NCBI RefSeq assembly: GCF_038593855.1
Contig: NZ_CP151996.1
Span: 3,348,001 to 3,412,000 of the forward strand
Length of the DNA stretch: 64,000 bases
Source of the DNA: Lysinibacillus sp. FSL M8-0337
GTDB taxonomy: Bacteria; Bacillota; Bacilli; Bacillales_A; Planococcaceae
Reading direction: 5' to 3'
In this document: piece by piece, positions 18,152-26,603 of the stretch
How positions within the stretch are numbered: position 1 is the first letter of the stretch
How the letters are laid out: every line of letters starts with the position of its first letter
Notes under the pieces: model-generated
What the model was told of the DNA's origin: nothing
Database searches by the model: none
The model's input: the letters and a program-made list of their open reading frames with translations, nothing else
Position numbers and translations under genes: made by a program

Positions 18152-21100
18152 TCATAATTTTTCAGTCGATTGTGCATGTTTTACTTTCACTTGTGGTTTC
18201 CCAAAACGTTTTTCCAGCGTGCCCTCAATATATAGGAACCCATCTTCCAACAATATTTCCTGTACGAGTTGAAATACTTGCGGGAATAATGTCACAGATA
18301 CTGTACCAAACTCATCTTGGAGTTGGACAAAAGCCATCTGCTCTCCTTTTTTCGTTCTGATTTTTTTTACTTCGTCAATCAGACCAATCATTTTGACATA
18401 CATTCCCTCACGTGCATGCTTCAGTTCTGCACATGTAATATTCACATCTGCCCAGTAATTTCTTACTTCTGAAACAGGATGAGCTGATATATAAAAGCCT
18501 AGACTTTCTTTTTCATGCTGGAGTTTTTCCTTCTGGGACATCGCTTCTGCTTGCATATACTTCGGTTTCCCAAAAGTAAAGGCAGTTGCCGTTTCAATAT
18601 CTACATCTTCTGTTGGGCGCAACAGTTCTGCATGCATTAGCGCTGCCTCTAAAGTAGCTATGAGCACCGCACGATCTTTTCCTAGATAATCAAGCACACC
18701 TGCATAAACTAAAATTTCCATTACTTTTGGTTTGAAATGTTGTGCACTTAAAGCGACTGCCAAATCAAATAAATTATGAAAAGCTTCTGGATTTGTTTTG
18801 CGCACTGCCACTATCTTCTCTATAAACGTATGTGGCACACCTTTAACGCCGGATAAACTAAAGCGAATTCCATCCTTTTCAACTAAAAAGAATTTTGTAC
18901 TGTGCAACAGCGAAGGTGGATAAAATGGAATTCCTTTATCTTTCGCTTCCGCTACTAGTTGCTGAATTTTTTCCGCATTTCCCGTTGCATTCGTTAATAA
19001 TGCAGCATAAAAACTTTGCGGATAATGCGCCTTTAAATACGCCATTTGATATGAGATGACACTATAGGCAACAGCATGACTTTTTGGGAAGCCGTAGTCT
19101 GCAAAGCGGACAATTAGCGCATAGACATCTTCTGCAATATGTCGATCAAACCCTTGGTTCAATGCCCCATTGACAAAGGCAGCTCGTTGCTCGTCTAAAA
19201 TATCACGATTTTTCTTACTCACCGCCCGACGCAATAAATCCGCCTGCCCCATTGTAAAACCTGCCATCGTTGCTGCAATGTGCATAATTTGCTCCTGATA
19301 AACAATAACACCAAATGTTTCGCGTAAAATAGGTTCCAGTAACGGATGGGGCATCGACACTTGCTCCTTGCCTGCTTTTCTTCTAGCGTACACAGGGATA
19401 AAGTCCATTGGTCCCGGACGGTAAAGTGCATTGACAGCTACAATATCTGAAAAATGGCTTGGATGAATATCACGTAATGCTTGTTTCATCCCTTCTGATT
19501 CTAGCTGAAAAATACCAACTGTATCACCCTTTTGAAGCAATTGGAACGTCAGCTCGTCATGCATTGGAATAAGGTCAAATTCTATCCATGGTCCCCCAGC
19601 TTTATAAATAGACCAACGTACTTGCTCTAAAATTGTTAAATTGCGCAAACCTAAAAAGTCCATCTTTACAAGCCCACGCGCCTCCACATCACCCATTGGC
19701 CACTGCGTAATATACACACCATCATGTCCATCTTCAATTGGAATTGTATTCACTAAAGGTGTCGGTGCTAACACAACACCCGCCGCATGGGTAGAGGAAT
19801 TTCGCGGCAAGCCTTCTAGTTTTAATGCCACTTCATACCAACGTTGATGATATTCATTTTCCGCTAACCAAGTTTGAAAATTTGGTGATTCTGCAACTGC
19901 TCTTTGTAAAGTCATCCCTGGTTTATTGGGTATCATTTTCGATATTTTTTCCATCACTTCAGCCTCAAACCCAAACACACGCGCCACATCTCTCGCCACT
20001 GCTTTTGCAGACAAAGTACCAAAAGTAATAATTTGTGCGACATTAGCCTTGCCATATTTTTGTACGACGTATTGAATGACTTGATGTCGTTTACTGTCCA
20101 CAAAGTCAATATCAATATCAGGCAATGTAACACGCTCAGGATTTAAAAAGCGTTCAAATAATAAACCATAGGCGAGTGGGTCGACCTGTGTTATAGCGAG
20201 ACTAAAAGCAACGAGAGAACTTGCGGAAGATCCACGACCTGGTCCAGTTAAAATACGCTGTTCTTTGGCAAAATGCATAAAATCTGCAACAATTAAAAAA
20301 TAATCAGCATAGCCCATTGAACAGATGATTTCAAGCTCATATTGTAGTCGCTCTCGATAAACTATAGGTAGCTCAGACACTTTCAAACGTGCAGCTAACC
20401 CTAAAAATGCCTCTTTGACAAGCAAGTTTTCGGCTGTTTCCCCCTCTTGTACAGGAAATGTAGGCATTTGAACATGTGTTTCTGGAATTTTTGCTACACA
20501 GCTAGCCAGCATGCTGGCACTTGCTTCAAGCCATTCTGAACGATCGTTAAACCAACCTTTCCACTGTTCCTCTGTTGGTACAAAATAGTTTTCTAAATGC
20601 GCTGTAAGCATCGTGTTTTGAAGCTTTTCCCCTGTATCGATTGCTCTGGCCACTTCATAAGCAAAATGGTCTTCTGGTCGTAAAAAATAGCAGCGCTGCG
20701 TAGCTACAATGGCAATATTTTCGGCTTCACACCACTGCGAAATCATCGCTTCATTGTCTGTTATTATTCCTCCTGGTCTTGCAATCCCTGCATATAGACG
20801 TTTTCCAAACACTTGCTGTAGCGCACTTGTCATTGCTTGCCACTCTGCACTATCGGCTATATCAATCGTTGACAGTAATGCTATACATCCTGCCGCATAG
20901 CCTTCAAGCCATTTCCAAGGCAATACCTCGTCTTGTCGAATAGAAACAGCACTACTAATCTTTAGTAGATGCTGATAACCTTCCTGTGTTTGCGCATACA
21001 GCACAAGCGGGATTGTTTTTTCATCCCACTGCACCTTTATTGTAAGCCCTATTACCGCATGGATATTTGCTTGCTGCATCGCTTGACAAAAAGGCAAAAG

Positions 21101-21235
21101 CCCGTACAATTTCGAATTGACAATTGCACAGGCCTGCGTATTTTGCTCTTGTAAAAAAGGGATCAATTGTTCAAGCCGAATCGTGCTTTGCAATAAATCC
21201 GCGCTCGTATGCATTTGTGTATATACATGTGTCAA
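18152..21235 (-). CDS. dnaE: DNA polymerase III alpha subunit, DnaE type
   Basis: 1027 aa. The polymerase core is intact: GPGRGSSASSLVAF, FLNPERVTLPDIDIDF with the catalytic aspartates, TFGTLSAKAVARDVARVFG, RNSSTHAAGVVLAP, MDFLGLRNLTILEQV, NALYRPGPMDFIP, YQEQIMHIAATMAGF. A helix-hairpin region and an OB fold (around 930-1015) follow. The N-terminal PHP domain is eroded: the first His of the H-x-x-x-H start is Tyr (HVYTQMHTS), and the usual T-D-(D)-H segment reads VNSK. The protein ends just after the OB fold, roughly 80 residues shorter than B. subtilis DnaE. It extends RNA primers and acts with PolC in replication. It follows nrnA by 19 nt and ends at a strong terminator. Confidence 0.95.
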   Translation of the reverse strand: MTHVYTQMHTSADLLQSTIRLEQLIPFLQEQNTQACAIVNSKLYGLLPFCQAMQQANIHAVIGLTIKVQWDEKTIPLVLYAQTQEGYQHLLKISSAVSIRQDEVLPWKWLEGYAAGCIALLSTIDIADSAEWQAMTSALQQVFGKRLYAGIARPGGIITDNEAMISQWCEAENIAIVATQRCYFLRPEDHFAYEVARAIDTGEKLQNTMLTAHLENYFVPTEEQWKGWFNDRSEWLEASASMLASCVAKIPETHVQMPTFPVQEGETAENLLVKEAFLGLAARLKVSELPIVYRERLQYELEIICSMGYADYFLIVADFMHFAKEQRILTGPGRGSSASSLVAFSLAITQVDPLAYGLLFERFLNPERVTLPDIDIDFVDSKRHQVIQYVVQKYGKANVAQIITFGTLSAKAVARDVARVFGFEAEVMEKISKMIPNKPGMTLQRAVAESPNFQTWLAENEYHQRWYEVALKLEGLPRNSSTHAAGVVLAPTPLVNTIPIEDGHDGVYITQWPMGDVEARGLVKMDFLGLRNLTILEQVRWSIYKAGGPWIEFDLIPMHDELTFQLLQKGDTVGIFQLESEGMKQALRDIHPSHFSDIVAVNALYRPGPMDFIPVYARRKAGKEQVSMPHPLLEPILRETFGVIVYQEQIMHIAATMAGFTMGQADLLRRAVSKKNRDILDEQRAAFVNGALNQGFDRHIAEDVYALIVRFADYGFPKSHAVAYSVISYQMAYLKAHYPQSFYAALLTNATGNAEKIQQLVAEAKDKGIPFYPPSLLHSTKFFLVEKDGIRFSLSGVKGVPHTFIEKIVAVRKTNPEAFHNLFDLAVALSAQHFKPKVMEILVYAGVLDYLGKDRAVLIATLEAALMHAELLRPTEDVDIETATAFTFGKPKYMQAEAMSQKEKLQHEKESLGFYISAHPVSEVRNYWADVNITCAELKHAREGMYVKMIGLIDEVKKIRTKKGEQMAFVQLQDEFGTVSVTLFPQVFQLVQEILLEDGFLYIEGTLEKRFGKPQVKVKHAQSTEKL

Positions 21236-21254
21236 AAGAATCCCCGCCTTTCAA

Positions 21255-22202
21255 TTACGAATGATATGATTGACAAATTTCTTGTAAACGTGCCGCGACA
21301 AGCTCTGCTTCTTGCCATGAATAGGCAGTTGCCCCTGAAGCAAGAGGATGTCCCCCACCATTAAATTCCTTTGCCAATGTGTTAATAATCGGACCTTTAG
21401 AACGGAGACGAACTCGAATTTGGTCTTCCTCTTCTATGAATATAACCCAAGCACAAATTCCCTTTACACTGCCTAAACAACCGACTAATAGAGATGCCTC
21501 TGACGGCACAACGTTAAAGTCAGCAAGTAATTCCTTTGTCAGTTTAACATACGCCGCTCCATGTTCATCCATTATGAAGTTTTGATAAATATAACCTTGT
21601 AAAGTTAATAATTTTTGTTCCATTTCATACATCCCATCGAAAATTTGATTTCGATCAAAATGATATGTAATGAGTTCTGCTGCCACTTTAAATGTTTTTA
21701 CGGTCGTACTTGGGAACTGGAAACGCCCAGTATCTCCTACAATTCCAGCAAATAATAATCTAGCAGAGGCATCCGATAGTCGCCAATCTAATGTTTCTTT
21801 ACCTGTTTCAAAAAGCTCATAAATCATTTCACTGCACGAACTTGCTGTTGTATCTACCCACAATAAATCGCCGTATTGGTCGTCATTCGGATGATGATCA
21901 ATTTTTACAACCATCTTACCTTTTGTATAGCGTTGATCGTCAATACGCTCCGTATTCGCTGTATCTGTCACAATAACTAAAGCATTTTCGTAAACAGCAT
22001 CCGCAATTTGATCGGGCTCTGCTAAAAACGATAAAGACGTATCATGCTGGCCTACAGCGTACACTTTTTTATCGGGATAATTGGCTAAAATCAACTCTTT
22101 TAACCCTAATTGTGATCCGTACGCATCCGGATCAGGACGCACATGGCGATGTATAACGATTGTCTCATATGCAGCAATTGTGTCGATGATTTGTCTTTTC
22201 AA
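21255..22202 (-). CDS. nrnA: NrnA, oligoribonuclease / pAp phosphatase
   Basis: 315 aa by the TTG start at 22202, which has GGGGG 8 nt upstream; starting further up (22241) would read through that site. DHH-family motifs are present: RPDPDAYGSQLGL (motif I, D-x-D), VIVTDTANTERID (motif II), KIDHHPNDD (DHH), GDTGRF, and the C-terminal DHHA1 GGGHPLASGA. NrnA degrades two- to five-nucleotide RNAs and dephosphorylates 3'-phosphoadenosine 5'-phosphate, linking RNA decay to sulfur assimilation. Position upstream of dnaE with 19-nt spacing matches B. subtilis ytqI. Confidence 0.95.
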   Translation of the reverse strand: MKRQIIDTIAAYETIVIHRHVRPDPDAYGSQLGLKELILANYPDKKVYAVGQHDTSLSFLAEPDQIADAVYENALVIVTDTANTERIDDQRYTKGKMVVKIDHHPNDDQYGDLLWVDTTASSCSEMIYELFETGKETLDWRLSDASARLLFAGIVGDTGRFQFPSTTVKTFKVAAELITYHFDRNQIFDGMYEMEQKLLTLQGYIYQNFIMDEHGAAYVKLTKELLADFNVVPSEASLLVGCLGSVKGICAWVIFIEEEDQIRVRLRSKGPIINTLAKEFNGGGHPLASGATAYSWQEAELVAARLQEICQSYHS

Positions 22203-22292
22203 AATGATTTCCCCCAAAATGATAGTAATAACCGTTAGCATTTTTCTTCAATAATCGTTACAATAATGTCTAGTTATGCTAGGAGGTTTACT

Positions 22293-22598
22293 ATGCTCAA
22301 TTTAATTTTTGTCTTCGCAATTATCATATCATTTGTCTTTTATTTTTATTTTAAAACAAAACAGTTCCGTTCTCCATTACCTATTGCTAAAAATTGGTAC
22401 AAAAGTAAGGCGAATATAGGCTTTGGTTCCTTTATACTTGCATTTTCTTTGAACCAAGCTTACTTATTCCCTGGAATGTTTACATTTATCATTGTAGCAA
22501 TTCTTGTGATATTAGGCATCTTTGTTATTGTAGAAAATATTAAAAAAGCTCGCCACTATGGTCAATTTGTGGATGAAGAATATCGTATCAACCGTTAA
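22293..22598 (+). CDS. ytpI: YtpI-like small membrane protein
   Basis: 101 aa, with three hydrophobic helices, a basic first loop (KTKQFRSPLPIAKNWYKSK) and a charged end (DEEYRINR). It matches the YtpI family, found between nrnA/ytqI and ytoI in Bacilli; no function is known to me. ATG 22293 is used because AGGAGG stands 6 nt upstream; the frame extends earlier without such a site. It is divergent from nrnA and convergent with ytoI, with a shared two-way terminator after the stop. Confidence 0.8.
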   Translation: MLNLIFVFAIIISFVFYFYFKTKQFRSPLPIAKNWYKSKANIGFGSFILAFSLNQAYLFPGMFTFIIVAILVILGIFVIVENIKKARHYGQFVDEEYRINR

Positions 22599-22603
22599 TT
22601 CCT

Positions 22604-22622
22604 AAATGTCTGGCACATATTA
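22604..22622 (+). repeat. Short dispersed motif, ATGTCTGGCACAT form
   Basis: Copy of the GTGCCTGGCAC-type motif (first half ATGTC), 6 nt after the ytpI stop. Confidence 0.45.
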
Positions 22623-22637
22623 TTGAACATAACGATT

Positions 22638-22675
22638 AAAGGGATGACCTAGTATTTGCACTAGGCCATCCCTTT
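22638..22675. terminator. Bidirectional terminator between ytpI and ytoI
   Basis: 16-bp stem with one mismatch (22638-22653/22660-22675), A-run on the left and T-run on the right, so it can serve both convergent genes. Confidence 0.88.
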
Positions 22676-22683
22676 TTGTGTAA

Positions 22684-23991
22684 TCAGCGCTCCAATAGCT
22701 GGAACATCATCATCGCCTTACCGACAAGCATCTGCTCATTAAATACTTCGAAGTCCATCTTAACAAACTTCCGACTCATATCTAATATGCGAGGTTTAAC
22801 AGTAAGTGTGCTCTCCATTTGAACAGGCTTAATGAAATAAATCGTCATGTTTTCTGCCACTGCATCGCCACGTTTTCGACGCTTTAATGCAAATGATCCA
22901 ACTTCGGCTAGTAAAGTTGTAAATGCTCCGTAAGAAATAGCCCCATATTGGTTTGTCATTTGCGGTGTCACTTTAAACTCAACGATTAAATCTTCATCAC
23001 CTAGTACTTTCATCTCATTTTTTACTAAATCATCAATTGTTTCACCATGTTGAGGCTGTCTTTGTGCCAGTTGCAATGCCTTAAGCACATCTTGACGACT
23101 AATAACCCCTTGTAGAACATTATCGTCATTGACAATCGGCAGTAAATCGATTCCTTCCCAAATCATGCGGTGTCCTGCAGACGCGACGCTCATTTTCATT
23201 GAACCAGCAATTGGATTTTTCGTCATAACCTTTTCAATCAGCTCGTCCTCTTCCCTACCAATAACGTCTTTAACAGTAATCATTCCGACCAATTTATTGT
23301 TTGCAGTTACTACTGGGAATGCACCATGTGTTGTACGCTCATTCAACTTGTGGAAATGATGGATCGTTTCATCATTGCGTAACACCGATGTCTCAACCAT
23401 TGGTACATAGATATCCTCAATAAATAAAATATCTTTTTTAATTAACTGGTCATAAATAGCACGGTTAATCATCGTGGCAACGGTAAAAGTATCATAGCTA
23501 GTAGAAATAATCGGTAAATCCAATGCATCGGCAAGTTGCTTATTGTCATCTGTTGTGTCAAAGCCGCCGGTAATTAATACAGCAGCACCTGCACGTAGCG
23601 CATTTTCGTGCGCTTTTATACGGTTTCCGACGATAAGTAAGCTACCAGCATCTGTATAACGCATCATATCTTCTAATTGCATCGCACCGATTACAAATTT
23701 TGTTAATGTTTTATGTAGACCTGTTTTACCACCTAACACTTGGCCATCTACAATATTAACAATTTCTGCAAATGTTAACCGTTCGATGTTTTCTTTCTTT
23801 TTCTTCTCAATACGAATTGTTCCGACACGCTCAATAGAACTTACTAACCGACGATTTTCCGCTTCTTTGATGGCGCGGTAAGCCGTTCCCTCACTAACTT
23901 GCATCTCTTTTGCAATTTGTCGTACTGAAATTTTATCGCCCACGGGTAGTGACTCGATGTATTGTAAAATCTTCTCATGTTTTGTTGACAA
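22684..23991 (-). CDS. ytoI: YtoI: HTH-DRTGG-CBS-CBS-hotdog regulator-like protein
   Basis: 435 aa, four modules in order. First is a winged HTH (VSEGTAYRAIKEAENRRLV, residues 29-47). Second is a DRTGG-type segment (TFAEIVNIVDGQVLGG to NRAIYDQLIKKD). Third are two CBS repeats (HFHKLNERTTHGAFPVVTAN and AGHRMIWEGIDLLPIVNDD). Last is a hot-dog thioesterase-like domain (YGAISYGAFTTLLAEVG, IYFIKPVQMESTLTV). CBS pairs usually bind adenine nucleotides and hot-dog domains acyl-CoA, so a metabolite-sensing DNA-binding protein is plausible, but no regulon is known to me. Promoter at 24088-24117. Same neighbours (ytpI, ytkL) as B. subtilis ytoI. Confidence 0.9.
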   Translation of the reverse strand: MSTKHEKILQYIESLPVGDKISVRQIAKEMQVSEGTAYRAIKEAENRRLVSSIERVGTIRIEKKKKENIERLTFAEIVNIVDGQVLGGKTGLHKTLTKFVIGAMQLEDMMRYTDAGSLLIVGNRIKAHENALRAGAAVLITGGFDTTDDNKQLADALDLPIISTSYDTFTVATMINRAIYDQLIKKDILFIEDIYVPMVETSVLRNDETIHHFHKLNERTTHGAFPVVTANNKLVGMITVKDVIGREEDELIEKVMTKNPIAGSMKMSVASAGHRMIWEGIDLLPIVNDDNVLQGVISRQDVLKALQLAQRQPQHGETIDDLVKNEMKVLGDEDLIVEFKVTPQMTNQYGAISYGAFTTLLAEVGSFALKRRKRGDAVAENMTIYFIKPVQMESTLTVKPRILDMSRKFVKMDFEVFNEQMLVGKAMMMFQLLER

Positions 23992-24087
23992 AATATCACC
24001 TATTTCTCAAGCAATGAATTCTGTTCTTAGTGTACCATATTTTTTGAGAAAATATTGAGTATAAAGGTGTAAAATGTTTAACGTTTC

Positions 24088-24117
24088 CTATTATTTCAAC
24101 TACGCACGTGGTGTCAA
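24088..24117 (-). promoter_or_regulatory. ytoI promoter
   Basis: Minus strand: -35 TTGACA (24112-24117), 18-bp spacer, -10 TAATAG (24088-24093), about 97 nt before the ytoI start. Confidence 0.55.
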
Positions 24118-24143
24118 TTATTATAGTACAGCACCGTAAATGA

Positions 24144-24827
24144 TTAGGAACAGTTTACTTTTTCACCAGCTTTTAAAATTTGAACCTCTGCATTTTGCAC
24201 TAAATTTGCAAAAATTTGCGGATCCTGCTCAATTGGAGGGAATGTATTATAATGTATCGGTACAACAATTTTTGGTTTTAAAAATTCTACAGCACATGCA
24301 GCATCTTCAGGGCCCATCGTAAAGTTATCTCCAATTGGAATAAAGGCTATATCAATCGGATGACGTTCACCAATTAATTTCATATCACTAAATAGCGCTG
24401 TATCCCCCGCATGATAAATCGTTAATCCCTCGATAAATAATAGCACGCCGGCAGGCATTCCCATGTAAATGATTTCATTGTCTTCTGTTATATAAGAGGA
24501 GCCGTGGAAAGCCTGTGTAAACTTCACCTTCCCAAAATCGAACTGTTTTGCTCCACCAATATGCATTGGATGCGCTTTCACACCTTGCCATGAAATCCAG
24601 TTTGCTAATTCATTTGGTGCAATAACAAGCGCATCCTTTTTCTTAGCAAGTTCCACCGTATCACCTACATGATCATTATGCCCATGTGTAAGTAAAATAA
24701 TATCTGGTGCCTCATCTGTAACCTTCAAATCGGTTTGGCTATTTCCATTAATGAAAGGGTCAATTAAAATTGTTTGATCATTTGTCTGAATTTTAACGAC
24801 AGAATGACCATGATAACTAATTTGCAT
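24144..24827 (-). CDS. ytkL: UPF0173 metallo-beta-lactamase-fold hydrolase (YtkL)
   Basis: 227 aa from ATG 24827, which has GGGAGG 9 nt upstream. The longer open frame to 25064 lies in intergenic sequence and carries no family similarity. The metal-binding motif H-x-H-x-D-H is present ([12 protein letters not shown]), with GHSVVKIQ at the N-terminus, [13 protein letters not shown] (second metal Asp) and [10 protein letters not shown] (last His). It belongs to the conserved UPF0173 metal-dependent hydrolases; the substrate is not known. Neighbours ytoI and a peptidase are conserved in Bacilli. It is divergent from the M24 peptidase. Confidence 0.9.
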   Translation of the reverse strand: MQISYHGHSVVKIQTNDQTILIDPFINGNSQTDLKVTDEAPDIILLTHGHNDHVGDTVELAKKKDALVIAPNELANWISWQGVKAHPMHIGGAKQFDFGKVKFTQAFHGSSYITEDNEIIYMGMPAGVLLFIEGLTIYHAGDTALFSDMKLIGERHPIDIAFIPIGDNFTMGPEDAACAVEFLKPKIVVPIHYNTFPPIEQDPQIFANLVQNAEVQILKAGEKVNCS

Positions 24828-25128
24828 AAAAACGTTCCTCCCAACACGCATAATATTTGCTCCATCTTTTAATTCGCTATCCATGCGCTTTTTCCCTTTT
24901 TTTGATATGCTTGTACAGGATATGAAAAGTGCTATAGTGCTAGCTTTTCCTTTGACATGTACATGCCGAGAAAAGAAACGTCGTGCTAAATCATTTTTTG
25001 TTATAACCGCGCTGCGGGTGCTCCAAATAAACGTAAGCATTGCATTGCTACCTAATGAAGCCACTTGAAAAATGATGTTTTAAACTAACATCAGCAAAAA
25101 ACTAGATGCAATTATGAGGAGGAAATGG
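24828..25128. other. Divergent intergenic region ytkL / M24 peptidase
   Basis: Holds the two outward-facing ribosome binding sites. A possible plus-strand promoter reads TTGTAC-16-TATAGT near 24910-24937, about 190 nt upstream of the peptidase gene. A 61-codon open frame here has no ribosome binding site and is not believed. Confidence 0.35.
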
Positions 25129-26220
25129 ATGATGTCAAAAGTACAAGAAATCCAAAACTATTTACAAAAAAATCAAATTGATGCCGCATTCGTAACGACT
25201 CCCGATAATGTCTATTACGTATCAGGTTTTAAAAGTAATCCCCACGAACGATTACTAGGTGTGATGATTTTTAAAGAAGCACAACCTTTTTTAATTTGTC
25301 CACAAATGGAAATCCCAGATGCACAAGCTGCCGGCTGGTCATATGAAATAATCGGTCATCAAGATACAGATAATGCTATGGATGTTCTTGCACAAGCGAT
25401 TAAGAAGCGCAACGTAAATCCATCAACATTCGCGATTGAAAAAGCACAGCTTATCGTAGAACGTTTAGAAGCTTTACAACAATCATTTCCACAAGCTCAA
25501 TTCGTACGCCTTGATGAAAAAATTAATGCCATGCGTGTGATTAAAGATGAAAATGAGTTAAATAAGCTACGCAAAGCGGCTCAACTTGCCGATTATGCGA
25601 TTGAAGTAGGTTGTAAAGAAATTGCCGAAGGTAAAACTGAAATGGAGATTTTAACTGCTATTGAAAGTGCTATTCAAGAAAAAGGCTGTAAAATGTCCTT
25701 TGAAACAATGGTATTAAGTGGACCAAAATCGGCTTCACCACATGGTAAACCTGGTTCACGTAAAATCGAAAAAGGCGATATGGTGTTATTTGATCTAGGG
25801 GTAATTTACGATGGTTATTGCTCTGATATTACACGTACAGTAGCTTTTGGTGAACCATCTGCTCCACAAAAGGCAATCTATCATGCTGTATTAGCGGCTA
25901 ATACCAATGCCATTGCAGCTGTAAAGCCTGGAGTACGTGCAATGGATTTAGATAAAATTGCGCGCGATACTATTACAGACGCAGGATTTGGTGAATATTT
26001 CACACATCGACTTGGTCATGGGCTTGGCATTTCCGTTCATGAATTCCCATCTATTACAGGAACAAATGACATGATGATGGAAGAAGGCATGGTATTTACA
26101 ATCGAACCTGGTGTTTACAAATCTGATGTGACAGGTGTTCGTATTGAAGATGATGTCGTGGTTACAAAAGATGGTGTGGAAGTATTAACAAAATTCCCTA
26201 AAGACTTAATCGTACTGTAA
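25129..26220 (+). CDS. M24B metallopeptidase (Xaa-Pro dipeptidase/aminopeptidase)
   Basis: 363 aa from the first of two adjacent ATG codons (25129 or 25132) placed 6-9 nt after GAGGAGG; the ATG at 25114 sits on top of that site. It has an N-terminal creatinase-like domain (AAFVTTPDNVYYVSGF) and a C-terminal pita-bread catalytic domain with the five metal ligands visible: Asp and Asp in LFDLGVIYDGYCSDITRT, His in HRLGHGLGISVHE, Glu in FTIEPGVY and Glu in VRIEDDV. It cleaves next to proline in peptides in the cytosol. PepQ- and YkvY-like proteins are the nearest recognised relatives. Monocistronic. Confidence 0.9.
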   Translation: MMSKVQEIQNYLQKNQIDAAFVTTPDNVYYVSGFKSNPHERLLGVMIFKEAQPFLICPQMEIPDAQAAGWSYEIIGHQDTDNAMDVLAQAIKKRNVNPSTFAIEKAQLIVERLEALQQSFPQAQFVRLDEKINAMRVIKDENELNKLRKAAQLADYAIEVGCKEIAEGKTEMEILTAIESAIQEKGCKMSFETMVLSGPKSASPHGKPGSRKIEKGDMVLFDLGVIYDGYCSDITRTVAFGEPSAPQKAIYHAVLAANTNAIAAVKPGVRAMDLDKIARDTITDAGFGEYFTHRLGHGLGISVHEFPSITGTNDMMMEEGMVFTIEPGVYKSDVTGVRIEDDVVVTKDGVEVLTKFPKDLIVL

Positions 26221-26284
26221 GACAAGGTATTTTACGATGTAGAGGATAACTCAGTTTCTATGGATTCTTTTCCACAGTGACAAA

Positions 26285-26332
26285 AGAGAAAAAGTGTTAG
26301 ATTGACTAAAGTCAATCTAACACTTTTTCTCT
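26285..26332. terminator. Strong hairpin usable as two-way terminator
   Basis: 22-bp perfect stem with T-run on the plus side and the mirror A/T-run on the minus side, between peptidase and ald. Confidence 0.65.
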
Positions 26333-26457
26333 ATCGTTGTTGTCCGCTATGGCGGGACATTCCGCGGGGACACTGTAAGCCACATCGCGGAATGCCCACG
26401 TCTGATATAGCAGAGCAGGAGTCACCGCCTACACTACCAACAACTAGTGCTATCTTC
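26285..26457. repeat. Dispersed structured repeat, full copy 2
   Basis: Starts with a perfect 22-bp hairpin with a TAAA tetraloop (26285-26306/26311-26332). The second module has the outer pairing GTTGTTG 26336-26342 with CAACAAC 26438-26444, and GGCGG 26351-26355 with CCGCC 26425-26429. A nested CATTCCGCG 26358-26366 pairs with CGCGGAATG 26386-26394. Compared with copy 1 the outer stem is conserved while the inner stem differs in sequence but remains paired. Lies between the convergent peptidase and ald genes. Confidence 0.78.
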
Positions 26458-26603
26458 TAATTTTTTATTTATTGTAAAAGGAAAATGCTAATCCACTTAT
26501 TTAAAATGGACACTGCTATCCTTCTTTTGACATTTTACGGTTCAGATGTATCCATACGTAACGAATAGCTACCGCAAGATATATTTATTTTAGTCATGCA
26601 TTA
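26458..26603. other. AT-rich spacer downstream of ald
   Basis: No gene or clear signal seen between the dispersed element and the ald stop codon. Confidence 0.4.

Noticed and set aside
24828-25064. N-terminal extension of YtkL by 79 residues
   Set aside because: The family starts at MQISYHGHS; a strong ribosome binding site precedes that ATG, and the extension has no similarity.
24883-25068. 61-codon plus-strand open frame between ytkL and the M24 peptidase
   Set aside because: No ribosome binding site, no recognisable domain, and it lies in the shared promoter region.
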